Part shown: positions 46,880 to 58,050 of the stretch, in pieces
Layout of the letters: each line of letters begins with the position of its first letter
Numbering within the stretch: the first letter of the stretch is position 1
Assembly (NCBI GenBank): GCA_002914845.1
Contig: JXTC01000002.1
Coordinates: 2,038,925 to 2,102,924, forward strand
Reading direction: 5' to 3'
Origin: Trema orientale
Taxonomy: Eukaryota; Streptophyta; Magnoliopsida; Rosales; Cannabaceae
DNA: 64,000 nucleotides
Program-made: the position numbers and the translations under genes
Notes under the pieces: model-generated
Seen by the model: only the letters and a program-made list of their open reading frames with translations
Database searches by the model: none
What the model was told of the DNA's origin: nothing

Positions 46880-48180
46880 ACATAGAAGGTTAAAAAAACA
46901 ATACATATTAAAAATAATATGGGAACATTAAATTCTGTGCCGGGTGCACCAGCTGCAAATTAATTTCAATATAACGGTGTGACTGTTCAAGCATGAGAGG
47001 GCAGCAAATTATTATCTCTTTTTTTTTATGAATAAGAGGGGGAACGCGTTAATTAAATAGTTTCTCAATGCAATATAATGACTGTTTCTTTGCTATAAAT
47101 AGGGGTCCCATAGGGTTATCAAACTATTTTCAGTAAGTTAATAGCGGAATTAAATTCTTTATTTTTTTTCCCCTGTTTTTGCTGCTTTTATCGCTACCAT
47201 TCCTTTCTTTTCCTAAATTATTACTGAATACGTCAGGATGTTCAGATACGAAAGGGAAAAAAAATAGTAATTAATTATAATCTGTCCCGATATCAATAAT
47301 GAAAACTCTTTAGTATATACAGGCGAAGTTTTCAAATTTTGAAGGAATTTAACTTTTGGTCACTTATTACAATTTTAAGTGAATATCATATTTTTTTAAT
47401 CCAAAATTGTTTTACACGATATTCCTAAATCACAATTCTCCGCTCTAAAAATCCCCAAATAATACTTGCAGAAAGGTATATATATATACCTTCATCATAT
47501 GACATTATTTCGATTAATTAATTAATTAACTTATTCTATGTTGCACACAATATAAAACTATATCAGTCCATATATAAAAAATATTTTTACAAAAAAATTT
47601 TCTTAATGAGAGAAAGATTTTATAGTATCAATATTTTCAGTTAACAGATCAAAATTGTTGACCTTTTAAAAAAAACTTTTAGGTTTTAATAAATATTTGC
47701 AATGTTACTAACATGTATAAATTTATGTTACGATCTACTACGTAGATGTCGATGGGTGATAATATATCTAAAAATACTAAAATGAGATATATTTTTTTTG
47801 GAGAAAAATATTATAAAATGAGATCTATATACATATGTACAGAACAAATTCATATATATGTAACTATTAAATACGTATAAATGTTGGCTGGTCCGAATAA
47901 GCGTGTGAAGTTACTATTGGTGCTGTTAAATTGTGTAGAGATGTTTCACGTGCATGGCTTAGTCTAGTTTTATTCCATAGTCAAATGTTTAGTTCTGTCT
48001 CGACTACTACGTGTCTACATTTAAATTAGAGTTTACAAATAATTAAACTACGATAAAAATTTATGTCTTCTCCCTTTTGGCAGTTAAGGAATTTGCTCCC
48101 ATAATCAATCAAAAACAAAAACAAAAACAAAAAAGTGTAGCTTAATTATTCATCTTCACTCACTTATTACAAATTAAAAG
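46880..48180. other. Gene-free stretch
   Basis: No coding or repeat feature beyond short A/T runs and a TTAATTAATTAATTAAC run near 47,513. Nothing else recognised. Confidence 0.55.
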
Positions 48181-48183
48181 AAA

Positions 48184-48325
48184 ATACATATTACTACACA
48201 ATCTCTATCCCACCCTATTAGAGATAATAGGCTTTTACGCCTATCCCAGTTTGACTCGAACCTAGGACCGAGATCCTAAATAATGAGTACTCTTACCACT
48301 TAAGTTAATCCACTTGGTCAAATCA
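48184..48325 (-). repeat. tRNA-like SINE fragment
   Basis: On the minus strand, TTAACTTAAGTGGTAAGAG (A box) is followed about 30 bp later by CTAGGTTCGAGTC (B box) and then GGGATAGGCG. The arrangement matches a tRNA-derived head. A full tRNA fold is not evident, and no target duplication was found. Confidence 0.55.
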
Positions 48326-48329
48326 CGAT

Positions 48330-50995
48330 TAGTATTATATATATATATTTGCATGTGTTATACATAGTAAATACCCAAATAATATATACCTATATATAAT
48401 ATTATTAAAGTAGATTGTAAAAGATTCTTCTTTTAATGGTGGATCAATATTCATTTATTTCTTCATTAAAGGAAGAAAATGTAAGTCGTTCAGGGAATCT
48501 CAAGCTACATCTAAATGCATTACTTAATATAAAAGTTGCTTTTGGTCCTAAGTTGTCCACGTTTTAGGTCTCATTGAAGGGAGATTCTCTACCACAGATT
48601 ATTCTTGTCTAGAGATCTTTTATAATTTATTTTGGCCATACTCTACCAAAGGATTGAATATGTTTCAGTGCCATATCCGATATCTCATATCTGGAATGGA
48701 AGCAATGAAATAGATTATATATGATTAGTTAAGTGTTCCATTAATTAGTAATTAGTAATTTATTGCTTTACGTTAACTACACAATTTCAGTACCTCCAAA
48801 AAAAATCATACAATTTCGGTCAATATGTACTTTAACCTAATTAGTAATTACACTCCATATATACTTTAACTTAATTGATAATCACACTTCCTTTTAATCT
48901 TGAAAAATATACATATATATTAGTTATTCATGCAATTTTAATTAACGTAAATACATTAAGAGAAAAATATATTAATATCTGTATGTCCATAACATGTAGG
49001 ACACACTAACTATTTACCACAATGATATTAAAACATTTCTTGAATATATAGGTAATATATCCAACGATTTGGATTATGCGTGTATTTACATAACGTTACG
49101 TACATCAAGCATAATTTTGCATCGATCTTTTAATTAAGTAAAGGGTCCCCATGGGTTTGAAAATGAAATCATTTCACACAAATTTAAATAAATAAATAAT
49201 AATTGTAAAATAATGTCAGAAGCACGTGGTTTTTTTCTCGCTTTCTCGTATCTGATTATCTGATATATATGTGGGGGGCAAACTAAGGTTCAATTTGAGA
49301 TTTGATAAATATTCGTTGAAATGATATTATTTCTAGATTGAAAATAGAAAGCCAAAAATTTCCAAATTTGATTCATGAGATGAATCGAAGAAATGTTCCC
49401 ATGAGACCACCCGGTGCCCAGTGGCTAATTAATCTCCACCACATCACAGATTAATGCCAAAAAACCGAGGACATATAGTACGCATATGAACCTTCAATTC
49501 TTGGGCAGTTCTTCCAATATCACAAGATTTCATCCAAATAGCATTGATTAATAAACAAAAAGAAGAAGGAGAAGAAAGAAGAAAAAAACTAAGTTTGTTT
49601 TGTTGCTCCGTCACCCGTAATTTCTTTTCTTTGACAGCTAGGGAGAATTATTGTACTTATCTAGTTTCTTTTCGTATATTTACGTATTTGAGTAATAAAG
49701 TCTCTTCTTTATTTGCGAGTGTGTGTGTTTAAATCTATTTTAAAGTTTATATGCCTTAACGATTTTTTTTTTTTTTTTTAAGTTTAGATGTACGTCTACC
49801 TCTAATACATAGTTAAATAGGATTTTATCATCGATTTTTGATAATTGTGATTCTTTTGTCTCATTTTCCGGGTGTATGCATTTGACAAAATATACTTTTG
49901 AGGTAGACAATGAATTTTATAATTATCTTTTTTTAATGTACTGATGGGATCTATTTCAACGAAATTATTGATTTTTCCCCAATATATATATATATATAAA
50001 AGCTAGTATAATAGGCATTTTTTTTATTCCTATTGATAGGTAATCCAATTTTGAAAACTTAAGAACGATGAATATTTCCAAATTGTCAAACTGTTATCAA
50101 CTTTACACGAACTTACCCATTAGTCTAATAAAAAAAGATCATTAATTAGCAGGACTACCGACTACATTATTATGATCATGGGATGCACATAAATATTGAC
50201 ACGATAATCGATAGTACTTAAAAGAATTTTTTTTTTTTAATGAGTATAGTACTTATAGGATCTTAATATATAGGTTTGTTGCTAGTATTTCTCCGATAAT
50301 GAAATTCAGAAACACGAGAAAACGTCCTCATCAAAATAGTCCGTCTGAGTAATGAGACTTGAAACACTACTAAACATTGGCCTTCTTTATTGGGACGCGT
50401 GAGGAAGATGTGGAGAGAAAACAACACTAACTTTCTGCTATTAATGGGCGACATATTTAGTGAGTTGTCCTAATCCATATAAGATATATAAGTACCCAGC
50501 AAAGCTCCTAACTTTGCATTTGATGCATTCATAAACAGAAGCTTTGTGGTTAGACATATTTGATTAATTCCCCTTCAACTGAATCTAGTGATCTATATAT
50601 TCAATGATCATCATAAGCACAAATTTTATTATGTGACGAACACCCTTCAATATCAAGAGACAAAGTTACAATAAAAACCTTTCCCAATGTGACGTATATT
50701 ATTTATTTTTATATGTTTTTGTGGAAACTGAAACCTTTCTCCTGTGCAATATGCTATGTATGAAAGTTGCACAAGTTTCTAAAATTCGTGCTTGATCAGA
50801 TGGATTAATAATGGGGACAGTTTAGATTCTTATGGAATGGACCGATCGAGAGGATAAACTATATAACAGCCAATTCAAGATACTATATAATATGTACGTA
50901 CAGTCTGATATACCTTGTCAGAATTCAGAAGCACCTATTGGGTATTTGGGTCTAATATAAGAAATAAATCAAGTTTCGCTGCTACATGTATATAT
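48330..50995. other. Gene-free stretch
   Basis: AT-rich. The Lys/Glu-rich 62-aa frame at 49,544 and the 63-aa minus frame at 50,263 have no recognisable features. No bounded repeat was found. Confidence 0.55.
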
Positions 50996-51000
50996 ATATA

Positions 51001-51421
51001 TGATAGTATCTAAAAACAAACTAAATATGATAGCAGGCTTATTCGAGGAGTCTTTACCTTCAAAGTTGAGTTTTCGATGAACACAAATCTCCTAAAACAA
51101 ATAATACGTTTGAGAATAATATTCTGCATATCTTTCTCATTGATTATGGGATTTAAATACGAATAATTTTCAACCTAGTTCTTTAAAATATTAGACTCTA
51201 CTAATACCATGATCCCATGTATCTTACATATTTAACTCCTAAACTAGACAAATAAAACATTTACAAAATATAAAAAATAATAACATAATTATCCCACTAA
51301 GATAAATAAGCCTAAAACTTAGGATAGCTAATAACTACTTGACTTATTCAAAATATAAATAAAAATATAAAATAAAATTATTAATAAAAACAAACAAATA
51401 TTCTAATTTAGGATCGTAACA
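51001..51421 (-). repeat. TRIM LTR, left copy
   Basis: 421 bp, TG...CA, from TGATAGTATC to GATCGTAACA on the plus strand. Confidence 0.82.
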
Positions 51422-52041
51422 TTCCCTTCCCCTTAAAAATATCCATGTTCTCAAGGGTAGACTTCTTCAAATCAGTATCTTCTTCTCTGCTTCTAATGTA
51501 TAATTAAATAAAGTGAAGCTATGAACTTTTTTTGAAGACACTCTATTTTTTTAATATTGTTTTCTGTTTTCAAATTTGTTGTTGTTGGGCTCAATAAAGT
51601 CTTTTTGTCAAAACGACTTGAACCACGGAAAGTTTTAGATCTAGAAAAGAAAACTTTTCCTCCTCTTTTATCGCATTTTCGGGCCTTCAATTTTTGTGAA
51701 GCCTTTCAAGACTACAGGCAATAGCTTTAGAAGAAATTACCTCGTGTGGTTTTCATTGAAAATTTTTATAACTTTGTTCTTGATCATATTGAATGCACTC
51801 ATAAGTCAATAACACGTTGCTTTCTTGAATATCTTCTTCATTCTTTGAAAATCATTTCATCTCTTGCTAATTTCTTTTCAAGGTACTTCAATTGTATTCG
51901 CAAGAGATCCTTCTCAAGTTTTGTTTGGATATGTAGGACGTTTTGCCTAAACTCCTCCAATTGTTGCTTGATTTACTCTATAGTTCTTTTTTTTCGGTCG
52001 TCCTCCTCTAACCAACTTTGTAACCTGGCGCTGATACCAAA

Positions 52042-52469
52042 TAATACGAACTCGTATTTAAAAACAAATTAAATATGATAGTAGGCTCGTTCGAGGAGCC
52101 TTAACCTTCAAAGTTGGGTTTTCGATGAACACAAATCTCTTAAAACAAATAATACATTTATGAATAATATTCAGCACTCCTTTCTCATTAATTATTGGGA
52201 TTTAAATACAAATAATTTTCAACCTAGTTCCCTAAACTATTGACTCCACTAATACCATGATCTCTTGTATCTTACATGTTTAACTCCTAAACTAGACAAA
52301 TAAAATATTTACAAAATATAGAAAATAATAACATAATTATCCCACTAAGATAAATAAGCCTAAAACTTAGGATAGCTAGTAACTAATTGACTTATTCAAA
52401 ATATAAATAAAAATATAAAATAAAATTATTAATATAAATAAACAAATATCCTAATTTAGGATCTTAACA
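52042..52469 (-). repeat. TRIM LTR, middle copy shared by two units
   Basis: About 428 bp. The right end, ATCTTAACA, is followed by the purine tract, and the left end is preceded by the primer-site match CTGATACCAA. The TG at its left edge has decayed to TA. Confidence 0.8.
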
Positions 52470-53078
52470 TTCCCTTCCCCTTAAAAAAACATGTGTTCTT
52501 AAGGGTGGACTTCTTCAAATCAATGTCTTCTTCTCTGCTTCCAATGTATAATTAAATAAAGTGAAGCCCTGAACTCTTTTTGAAGACACTCTATTGATTC
52601 AACGTTGTTTTCTGTTTTCAAATTTGCTATTGTTGGGCTCAATAAAGTCTTTTTTCACAACGACTTGAACCATGGAAAGTTTTAGATCTAGAAAAGAAAA
52701 TTTTTCCTGCTCTTTTATCGTATTTTCGGGCCTTCAATTTTTGTGAAGCCTTGCAAGACAAGACAATAGCTTTAAAAGAAATTACTTCCTGTGGTTTTTA
52801 TTGAAAATTTTTATAACCTTGTTCTTGATCATCTTGAATGCACTCACAAGTCAATGAGACGTTATTTTCTTGAATATCTTCTTCATTCTTTGAAACCATT
52901 TCATCTCTTACTAATTTCTTTTCAACGTACTTCAATTGTATTCACAAGAGATCCTTCTCAAGTTTTGTTTGGATACGTAGGATGTTTTGCCTAAACTCCT
53001 CCAATTGTTGCTTGATTTAGTTCTTTTTTTTCAGTCGTCCTCCTCTAACTAACTTTGTAACCTGGTGCTGATACTAAA

Positions 53079-53478
53079 TGATACGAACTCATATCTAAAA
53101 ACAAATTAAATATAATAGTAGGATCATTCAAGGGAGCCTTGACCTCCAAAATTAGATTTTTGAGGAACCCAGACCTTCCAAAACAAACAATCCATTTGTG
53201 AATAATATTTTGCACCCCTCTCTCATAATTTTTAACCTAGTTCCCTAAAATATTGGACTCCACTAATACCATGATCCTATGTATCTTACATGTTTAAGTC
53301 CTAAACTAGACAAATAAACATTTACAAAATATAGAAAATAATAATATAATTATCCCACTAAGATAAATAAGCATAAAACTTAGGATAGCTAATAACTAAT
53401 TGACTTATTCAAAATATGAATAGAAATATAAAATAAAATAATTAATCTAAATAAATTTCCTAATTTAGGATCGTAACA
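53079..53478 (-). repeat. TRIM LTR, right copy
   Basis: About 400 bp from TGATACGAACTC to GATCGTAACA. It has a deletion of roughly 20-30 bp relative to the other two, near 53,224. Confidence 0.82.
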
Positions 53479-53483
53479 ATATA

Positions 53484-54205
53484 CAAGCATATATATAACT
53501 TATATAGTTAGCAAAGCAAACATGCATGCAAAATATATCTAGACTATACATACATATGTGCATATGCTACTTTGGTATCCCCTAATTCCAAATGGGGCAT
53601 CGCATGTTCAAATCGAGTCGAGAAAATACATGCTTCCAAAAACAGATATAAAGAAGAAATAGGGAAAGGAAAAAAAAAAAAAAAAAGGAAGCCGAAATAA
53701 TTAGGCAAACCGTGTTATTTTTCCACTTCTTACGAAGACCATGTACAATAGCAAACCGTGTTATTTTTCCACTTCTTACGATGACCATGTACAATTTCTC
53801 AACCCAATAATAAAAAAAAAATGAAATGAAAGAAAACCGCAATTAATTTGAACATGACTACTCCACAGCGGAAGCTATGAATTATACGTACGGTCTTATA
53901 ATTGGTAGATATGTGATTTTTTCACATGCAATTCGTAATGAGGCAACAACAAATGTTTATGATGGATTCCTCCGAATTAAGATTCAACTATCAGCTCTTT
54001 CGTATTTTGGGATAGTGTAAGTGTTAATGTGTTATTCATCTAGTTAGATGGTATTAAACATGTTAAACTTATTAACCTTAAATTCAGCGAAAAAATTAGG
54101 TAGGTAGGACAGTTCCGGGTTCTAGGCTCTTCTTCGGAAAGCCCAATTGTCAAAATAAATGGGCTGATCAACAGGGCGATGCCACAGCCCAACTGCAACT
54201 TATTT
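53484..54205. other. Gene-free stretch
   Basis: Contains a duplicated 35-bp segment (GCAAACCGTGTTATTTTTCC and CACTTCTTACGA, at about 53,704 and 53,753). A GTTCAAATCGAGTC word near 53,610 resembles a pol III B box, but no A box is clear. Confidence 0.5.
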
Positions 54206-54447
54206 GAGAAAAGGACTTGGGTAGGACTAACTTCGGCCAAAATAATTTTTTGTGCATTTTTTTAAAAAAATGATATTTTTAAGAGTGTCAAGAATTTCTT
54301 GACCATGAAAAGATCATAAATAATGATTTTTTTACAGTCAAGAAGGACTTGACCTGTGATCAAGAAGTCATTGACACTTTTAAAAATGTCATTTTTAGAA
54401 AAATACACAAAAAAAATCATGTCGGCCCAAGTTAGTCCTATACATCT
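54206..54447. repeat. Short foldback MITE related to the next element
   Basis: GGGTAGGACTAACTTCGGCC at the left and GGCCCAAGTTAGTCCTATAC at the right are inverted. Inside, CAAGAATTTCTTGACCATG and TGACCTGTGATCAAGAAGTC are also complementary. No secure target duplication. Confidence 0.65.
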
Positions 54448-54456
54448 CTCTTAGAA

Positions 54457-55175
54457 GGAAAAACGACATGGGTAGGACTAACTTGGGCCAAAATGACTTC
54501 TTCATGCATTTTTTAAAATTTGACATTTTGAGGAGTGTCGATAACATCTTGACTTATGCTTAAAAACTTCTTGATCATAAAAAAGTCTTTAATAATAGTT
54601 TTTTTTTTCATATTCAAGAACCTCTTGACCTAGGGTCTTATAGCAAAATGACCGAATTTTTGGCCCAATTTAAGTAAATGTCTATTTTTCAAATATTATA
54701 GCAAAATATCTAGAAAATATATTTATATTTCAAATGTAAAATATTTATATAATGGTTTTTTTCATAGTCAAAAACCTCTTGAACTAGGGATTTATAGTAA
54801 ATTGACCGAATTTTGGGCCCAATTTAAGTAAATGTCCATTTTTCAAATATTATAACAAAATATCATGTATATTTGTTTATATATCAAGTGTAAAATATTA
54901 TATACTAAGCATAAAAATTTATTTAATTAGTACATTAACTGCAATTAGTATATAAGTATGTCTACCAAGTGTTAAAATATATATACTTGAATATTTAGTT
55001 ATAAAATTTAAAAAGTGGATATATACTTAATCAAATTTAAAATATTAGTCATTCGCTTAAATTTCTCTTTGATCTATGGTCAAGAAGTCTTTATACTCCT
55101 AAAAATGTTATTTTTAGAAAAATGCACAAAAAAAATCATTGCTGCCCAAGTTAGTCTTATCCATGTCATTTTCTC
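54457..55175. mobile_element. Mutator-type MITE with 9-bp target duplication
   Basis: 719 bp flanked by CTCTTAGAA (54,448-54,456 and 55,176-55,184). Ends GGAAAAACGACATGGGTAGG and CCATGTCATTTTCTC are inverted, with GACTAACTTGGGCC mirrored by GCCCAAGTTAGTC. It belongs to the same family as 54,206-54,447 and lies directly beside it. Inside, a segment with GACCGAATTTT and TAAGTAAATGTC(C)ATTTTTCAAATATTATA occurs twice (about 54,650 and 54,800). No coding capacity. Confidence 0.8.
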
Positions 55176-55184
55176 CTCTTAGAA

Positions 55185-56493
55185 TCATGGGAATTGGACA
55201 TGACTATGAGTAATTTAGGCCGAAAATGACTTTTCTGTTCTAGGATTACTTTCTATAAATAATTTTCTTTAACATTCTCACGATATTGTGACGAGTAATT
55301 AACATATCATAAATATTATTATCACCATCACTAATATTGTGATTACTACTGACACCAAGATTGTGATTAGCACTGACATCTTAAGATCACTTGTCAAATA
55401 ATCATGTACTATTTTGTGTCCAACTGCACATATTTTGATACATAATTTTAAAGGAAGTTAAAAATATGTGAAAAAAAAAGTGGTTGAAAAAAGGGTTTAC
55501 TCACTCCACATTTTAATTTAAGTGGTTAGACACAAATTGGCACAAGAATTTTGGATAAAATCTTGATTCAGTGCTGACTACTCGTCACTAACATTATAAA
55601 ATTCCTTAAAATGTTATTTTCGAAAGTAGTAAGAGAAAACTAAGAAAAGTTATTTTGGTCCATCTGTCGATAACCATTGAAGTTGGGCGCCCATTCTGTT
55701 GTAAAGAAACTAATGCCACTTATTATATACCCAATTAACTTTTTTAACAACCATTTACTTTCCTCTAATTTATACCACTTTTTATTCAAAAAAATCTATT
55801 TTGTTTGTGATTTGTCTCCATCCAAATCAATCCAAATGACTAACTTCTATCTATCAGGTGACCATACTGACAATCTCGATGGGCGACTACGACATGCGCC
55901 GAAATCTGATGAAGTGAGTTTGGGTTAGCTCCATATTCTTTTAATATTTCAAATCATCTTTAAAATACAAAAATTATCTAACTTTATATATTACGAGTGT
56001 AAGCATCCTTACTAGAGATGTAAATTTTGTTATAATGATGCATGTTTATTTATGATATTATGTTATATTCTATGTATAATTGTACTTGTTTTCTACTTCA
56101 TGTTGCGTTTATGCCTAATCATGCTCGTTTTTCAAATTTGTATCATTTTTGTGCCATAATCGTGCTCATCTATTTTTATATTTAATCATATGCAATTGTG
56201 CTTGTCCTTGAGCTTCTATCATTCTCATGCAATAACTGAAAATAAAATTAAAATTACATTAAACTATATTATACAAATTTAAGTTTGACAAATGCTTTGA
56301 AAACTAATTATTTTAACTGTATTTGTCCCGATTATTATTTTGTGTCGTGCTGGTCCAAACACAATCACTAAGATATTAAAATGGCCATTTTTCATTCTTT
56401 ATTTTAACAATGTTAATGTTTTAGTTTAAAACCCATTTATATATTTTTAAGACTAGGCATATTTGATACATGGTATATTGAACTTATATATGT
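55185..56493. other. Gene-free stretch
   Basis: The 83-aa plus-strand frame at 55,677 has no recognisable domain. No bounded repeat or RNA gene was recognised. Confidence 0.5.
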
Positions 56494-57020
56494 GGGTTGA
56501 TAATAAGTATGGCCCTTGAAATATACTCATTGTACCATTTCAGCCTTTTAATCTCCAACTTACATAGTAATAGTTCCTGAATTATGAAATTGTTACAACA
56601 ATGACCTTTTAATCACAAACTGTTTAATATTTAACAGAAATAAATCACTACAAAGCACACAGTTTGGTAATATTTGTGGTCATGAATGAGACTCTGAATT
56701 TTTTATTTACACATTAAGCTACTAAGATTTATACAATCATTGAAGCAATGACTATTTTTATTTTGTTACAAACGGTTAAACCTTTAACAGAAATGAGTAA
56801 TGTGCAAAGTATACAGTTTAACAATTATAACTGATAATGAGATTTTAATTTATAAAAGTAAATAATGCCCAATTATATATTTTGCCGATGATTATTTTCT
56901 ATAAAAAAACTAAACCGTTTTATGACAAAATTATTGTTATAATCATTGCATAAGTTAAAAGTTCAAATACTAAAATCGTACAATAAATATAATTCAGGGG
57001 GTCATTACTATTATTAACCC
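56494..57020 (+). mobile_element. MITE copy 2 of the 37,935 family
   Basis: 527 bp with ends GGGTTGATAATAAGTATGG and CATTACTATTATTAACCC. Its inner sequence aligns directly with 37,935-38,463. The flanking sequences match poorly, so the target duplication is not certain. It lies about 540 bp upstream of the APC2 start codon. Confidence 0.65.
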
Positions 57021-57240
57021 AATATACATTAAAAAAAAACTGAACTACCAACTATTTTGCATTTGGCTATTTTGTTGGAAAAATTAAAAGAAGAAAACTC
57101 CAGTTACAACTTATAGTTGCTTATTGTATGGTGCAATGTTTGTGCCTGTTTAATAAAGGTAATATTATACGATGGGCACCACTGGTGCTCAGTTAGTGAA
57201 TAGTGATTATACTGTACACAGTATGAGTATGAGGTGTACT

Positions 57241-57298
57241 TTTTTTTTTTTTTTTTTTATAGTAATAGAAGAAACGACGACAACTTAATAAACCGAGG
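57241..57298 (-). mobile_element. Tiny retroposed 3' end with oligo-A and 12-14 bp duplication
   Basis: ATGAGGTGTACT(TT) occurs at 57,229 and 57,299. Between the copies lie about 16-18 T and a 40-bp body. On the minus strand this reads as a 40-bp tail of an RNA followed by poly-A and a target duplication, the signature of target-primed reverse transcription. The body contains GAAACGACGACAACT, which also occurs at about 57,374-57,389, downstream. The source RNA is not identified. Confidence 0.6.
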
Positions 57299-57510
57299 AT
57301 GAGGTGTACTTTAAATTTTAATAATCCGAGTGTAATTAGACTCGCACATTGCTCAACCACGTGTGGCCCTAAAGAAACGACGACAACTGAAACGTCGTAG
57401 ATCACTTTTGCGTTCAAAACGCGCTGCTGCTCACGCTACTCCCCTGGCCTTCGCCATGGGACTGGCGGCAAATCCACAATAACACAAAAAAGAGAGAGCT
57501 TTTTCTGGTT

Positions 57511-57530
57511 CTATCTATCTATCTATCTAG
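57511..57530 (+). repeat. (CTAT)n in APC2 5' untranslated region
   Basis: Five CTAT units about 30 bp before the start codon. Confidence 0.85.
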
Positions 57531-57560
57531 GCTGCACAGTCAGCTTTTCTCACGGTAACA

Positions 57561-58019
57561 ATGGAGGATTGGTCCTCCTCCGCTTTCAATTTAGGGATTT
57601 TGGACTCTCTCACCGACGACGCCATCCAGGAGATCGTCGATTCCTACAACGGCTTCTGCGCCGCCACCCAAGTGCTTCTCCACGGCGCCGGAGATCTCTC
57701 CGTCGGTTCGGAGTTCGTCGCTCACGTCCATGGCCTCTGCAAGCACGGCCTCGACTCTCTCGTCCGAGACCACTTCCTTCGAGCTCTCGAGGTAACCCTT
57801 TTTCAATTTTTCTCGCCGTTTTCAGGGAAAGTGAGGATTTTTACCCCTTTTTTTTTCTTTTTTTTTTTGTTATATGTAAATCTAGGTTTAATTCGGTGGC
57901 GTCGCGTTTTTGGTTTCGTGAAAAACAGGGAACCTTCCAGAAAAATGGTGCGTTCAAATTTTGGAGGTATTTCGGTGCTTATGGCAATGGTACCGAGCTT
58001 GAAATGAAAAACTGTAATG

Positions 58020-58050
<31 letters not shown>

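Larger units (their letters stand above)
51001..53478 (-). mobile_element. Tandem three-LTR TRIM-like copia derivative
   Basis: Three LTRs alternate with two short internal regions: LTR 51,001-51,421, internal 51,422-52,041, LTR 52,042-52,469, internal 52,470-53,078, LTR 53,079-53,478. Flanks are ATATA on both sides (50,996-51,000 and 53,479-53,483). Read on the minus strand, each LTR starts TGTTACGATCC or TGTTAAGATCC where an inner copy is present, and is preceded by a purine tract (AAGGGGAAGGGAA). Each LTR end facing an internal region is followed by TTTGGTATCAGCGCC or a variant, a tRNA-Met type primer site. The internal regions (about 610-620 bp) have no gag or pol. The two internal copies are similar but not identical. 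Confidence 0.85.

Noticed and set aside
48250..48325. Genuine tRNA gene
   Set aside because: Box motifs fit, but no complete cloverleaf could be drawn by eye; a SINE fragment is more likely.
51746..52994. Two similar plus-strand frames (108 and 67 residues)
   Set aside because: They are the same noncoding internal region of the TRIM-like element read on the strand opposite to the element; the frames differ by disruptions.
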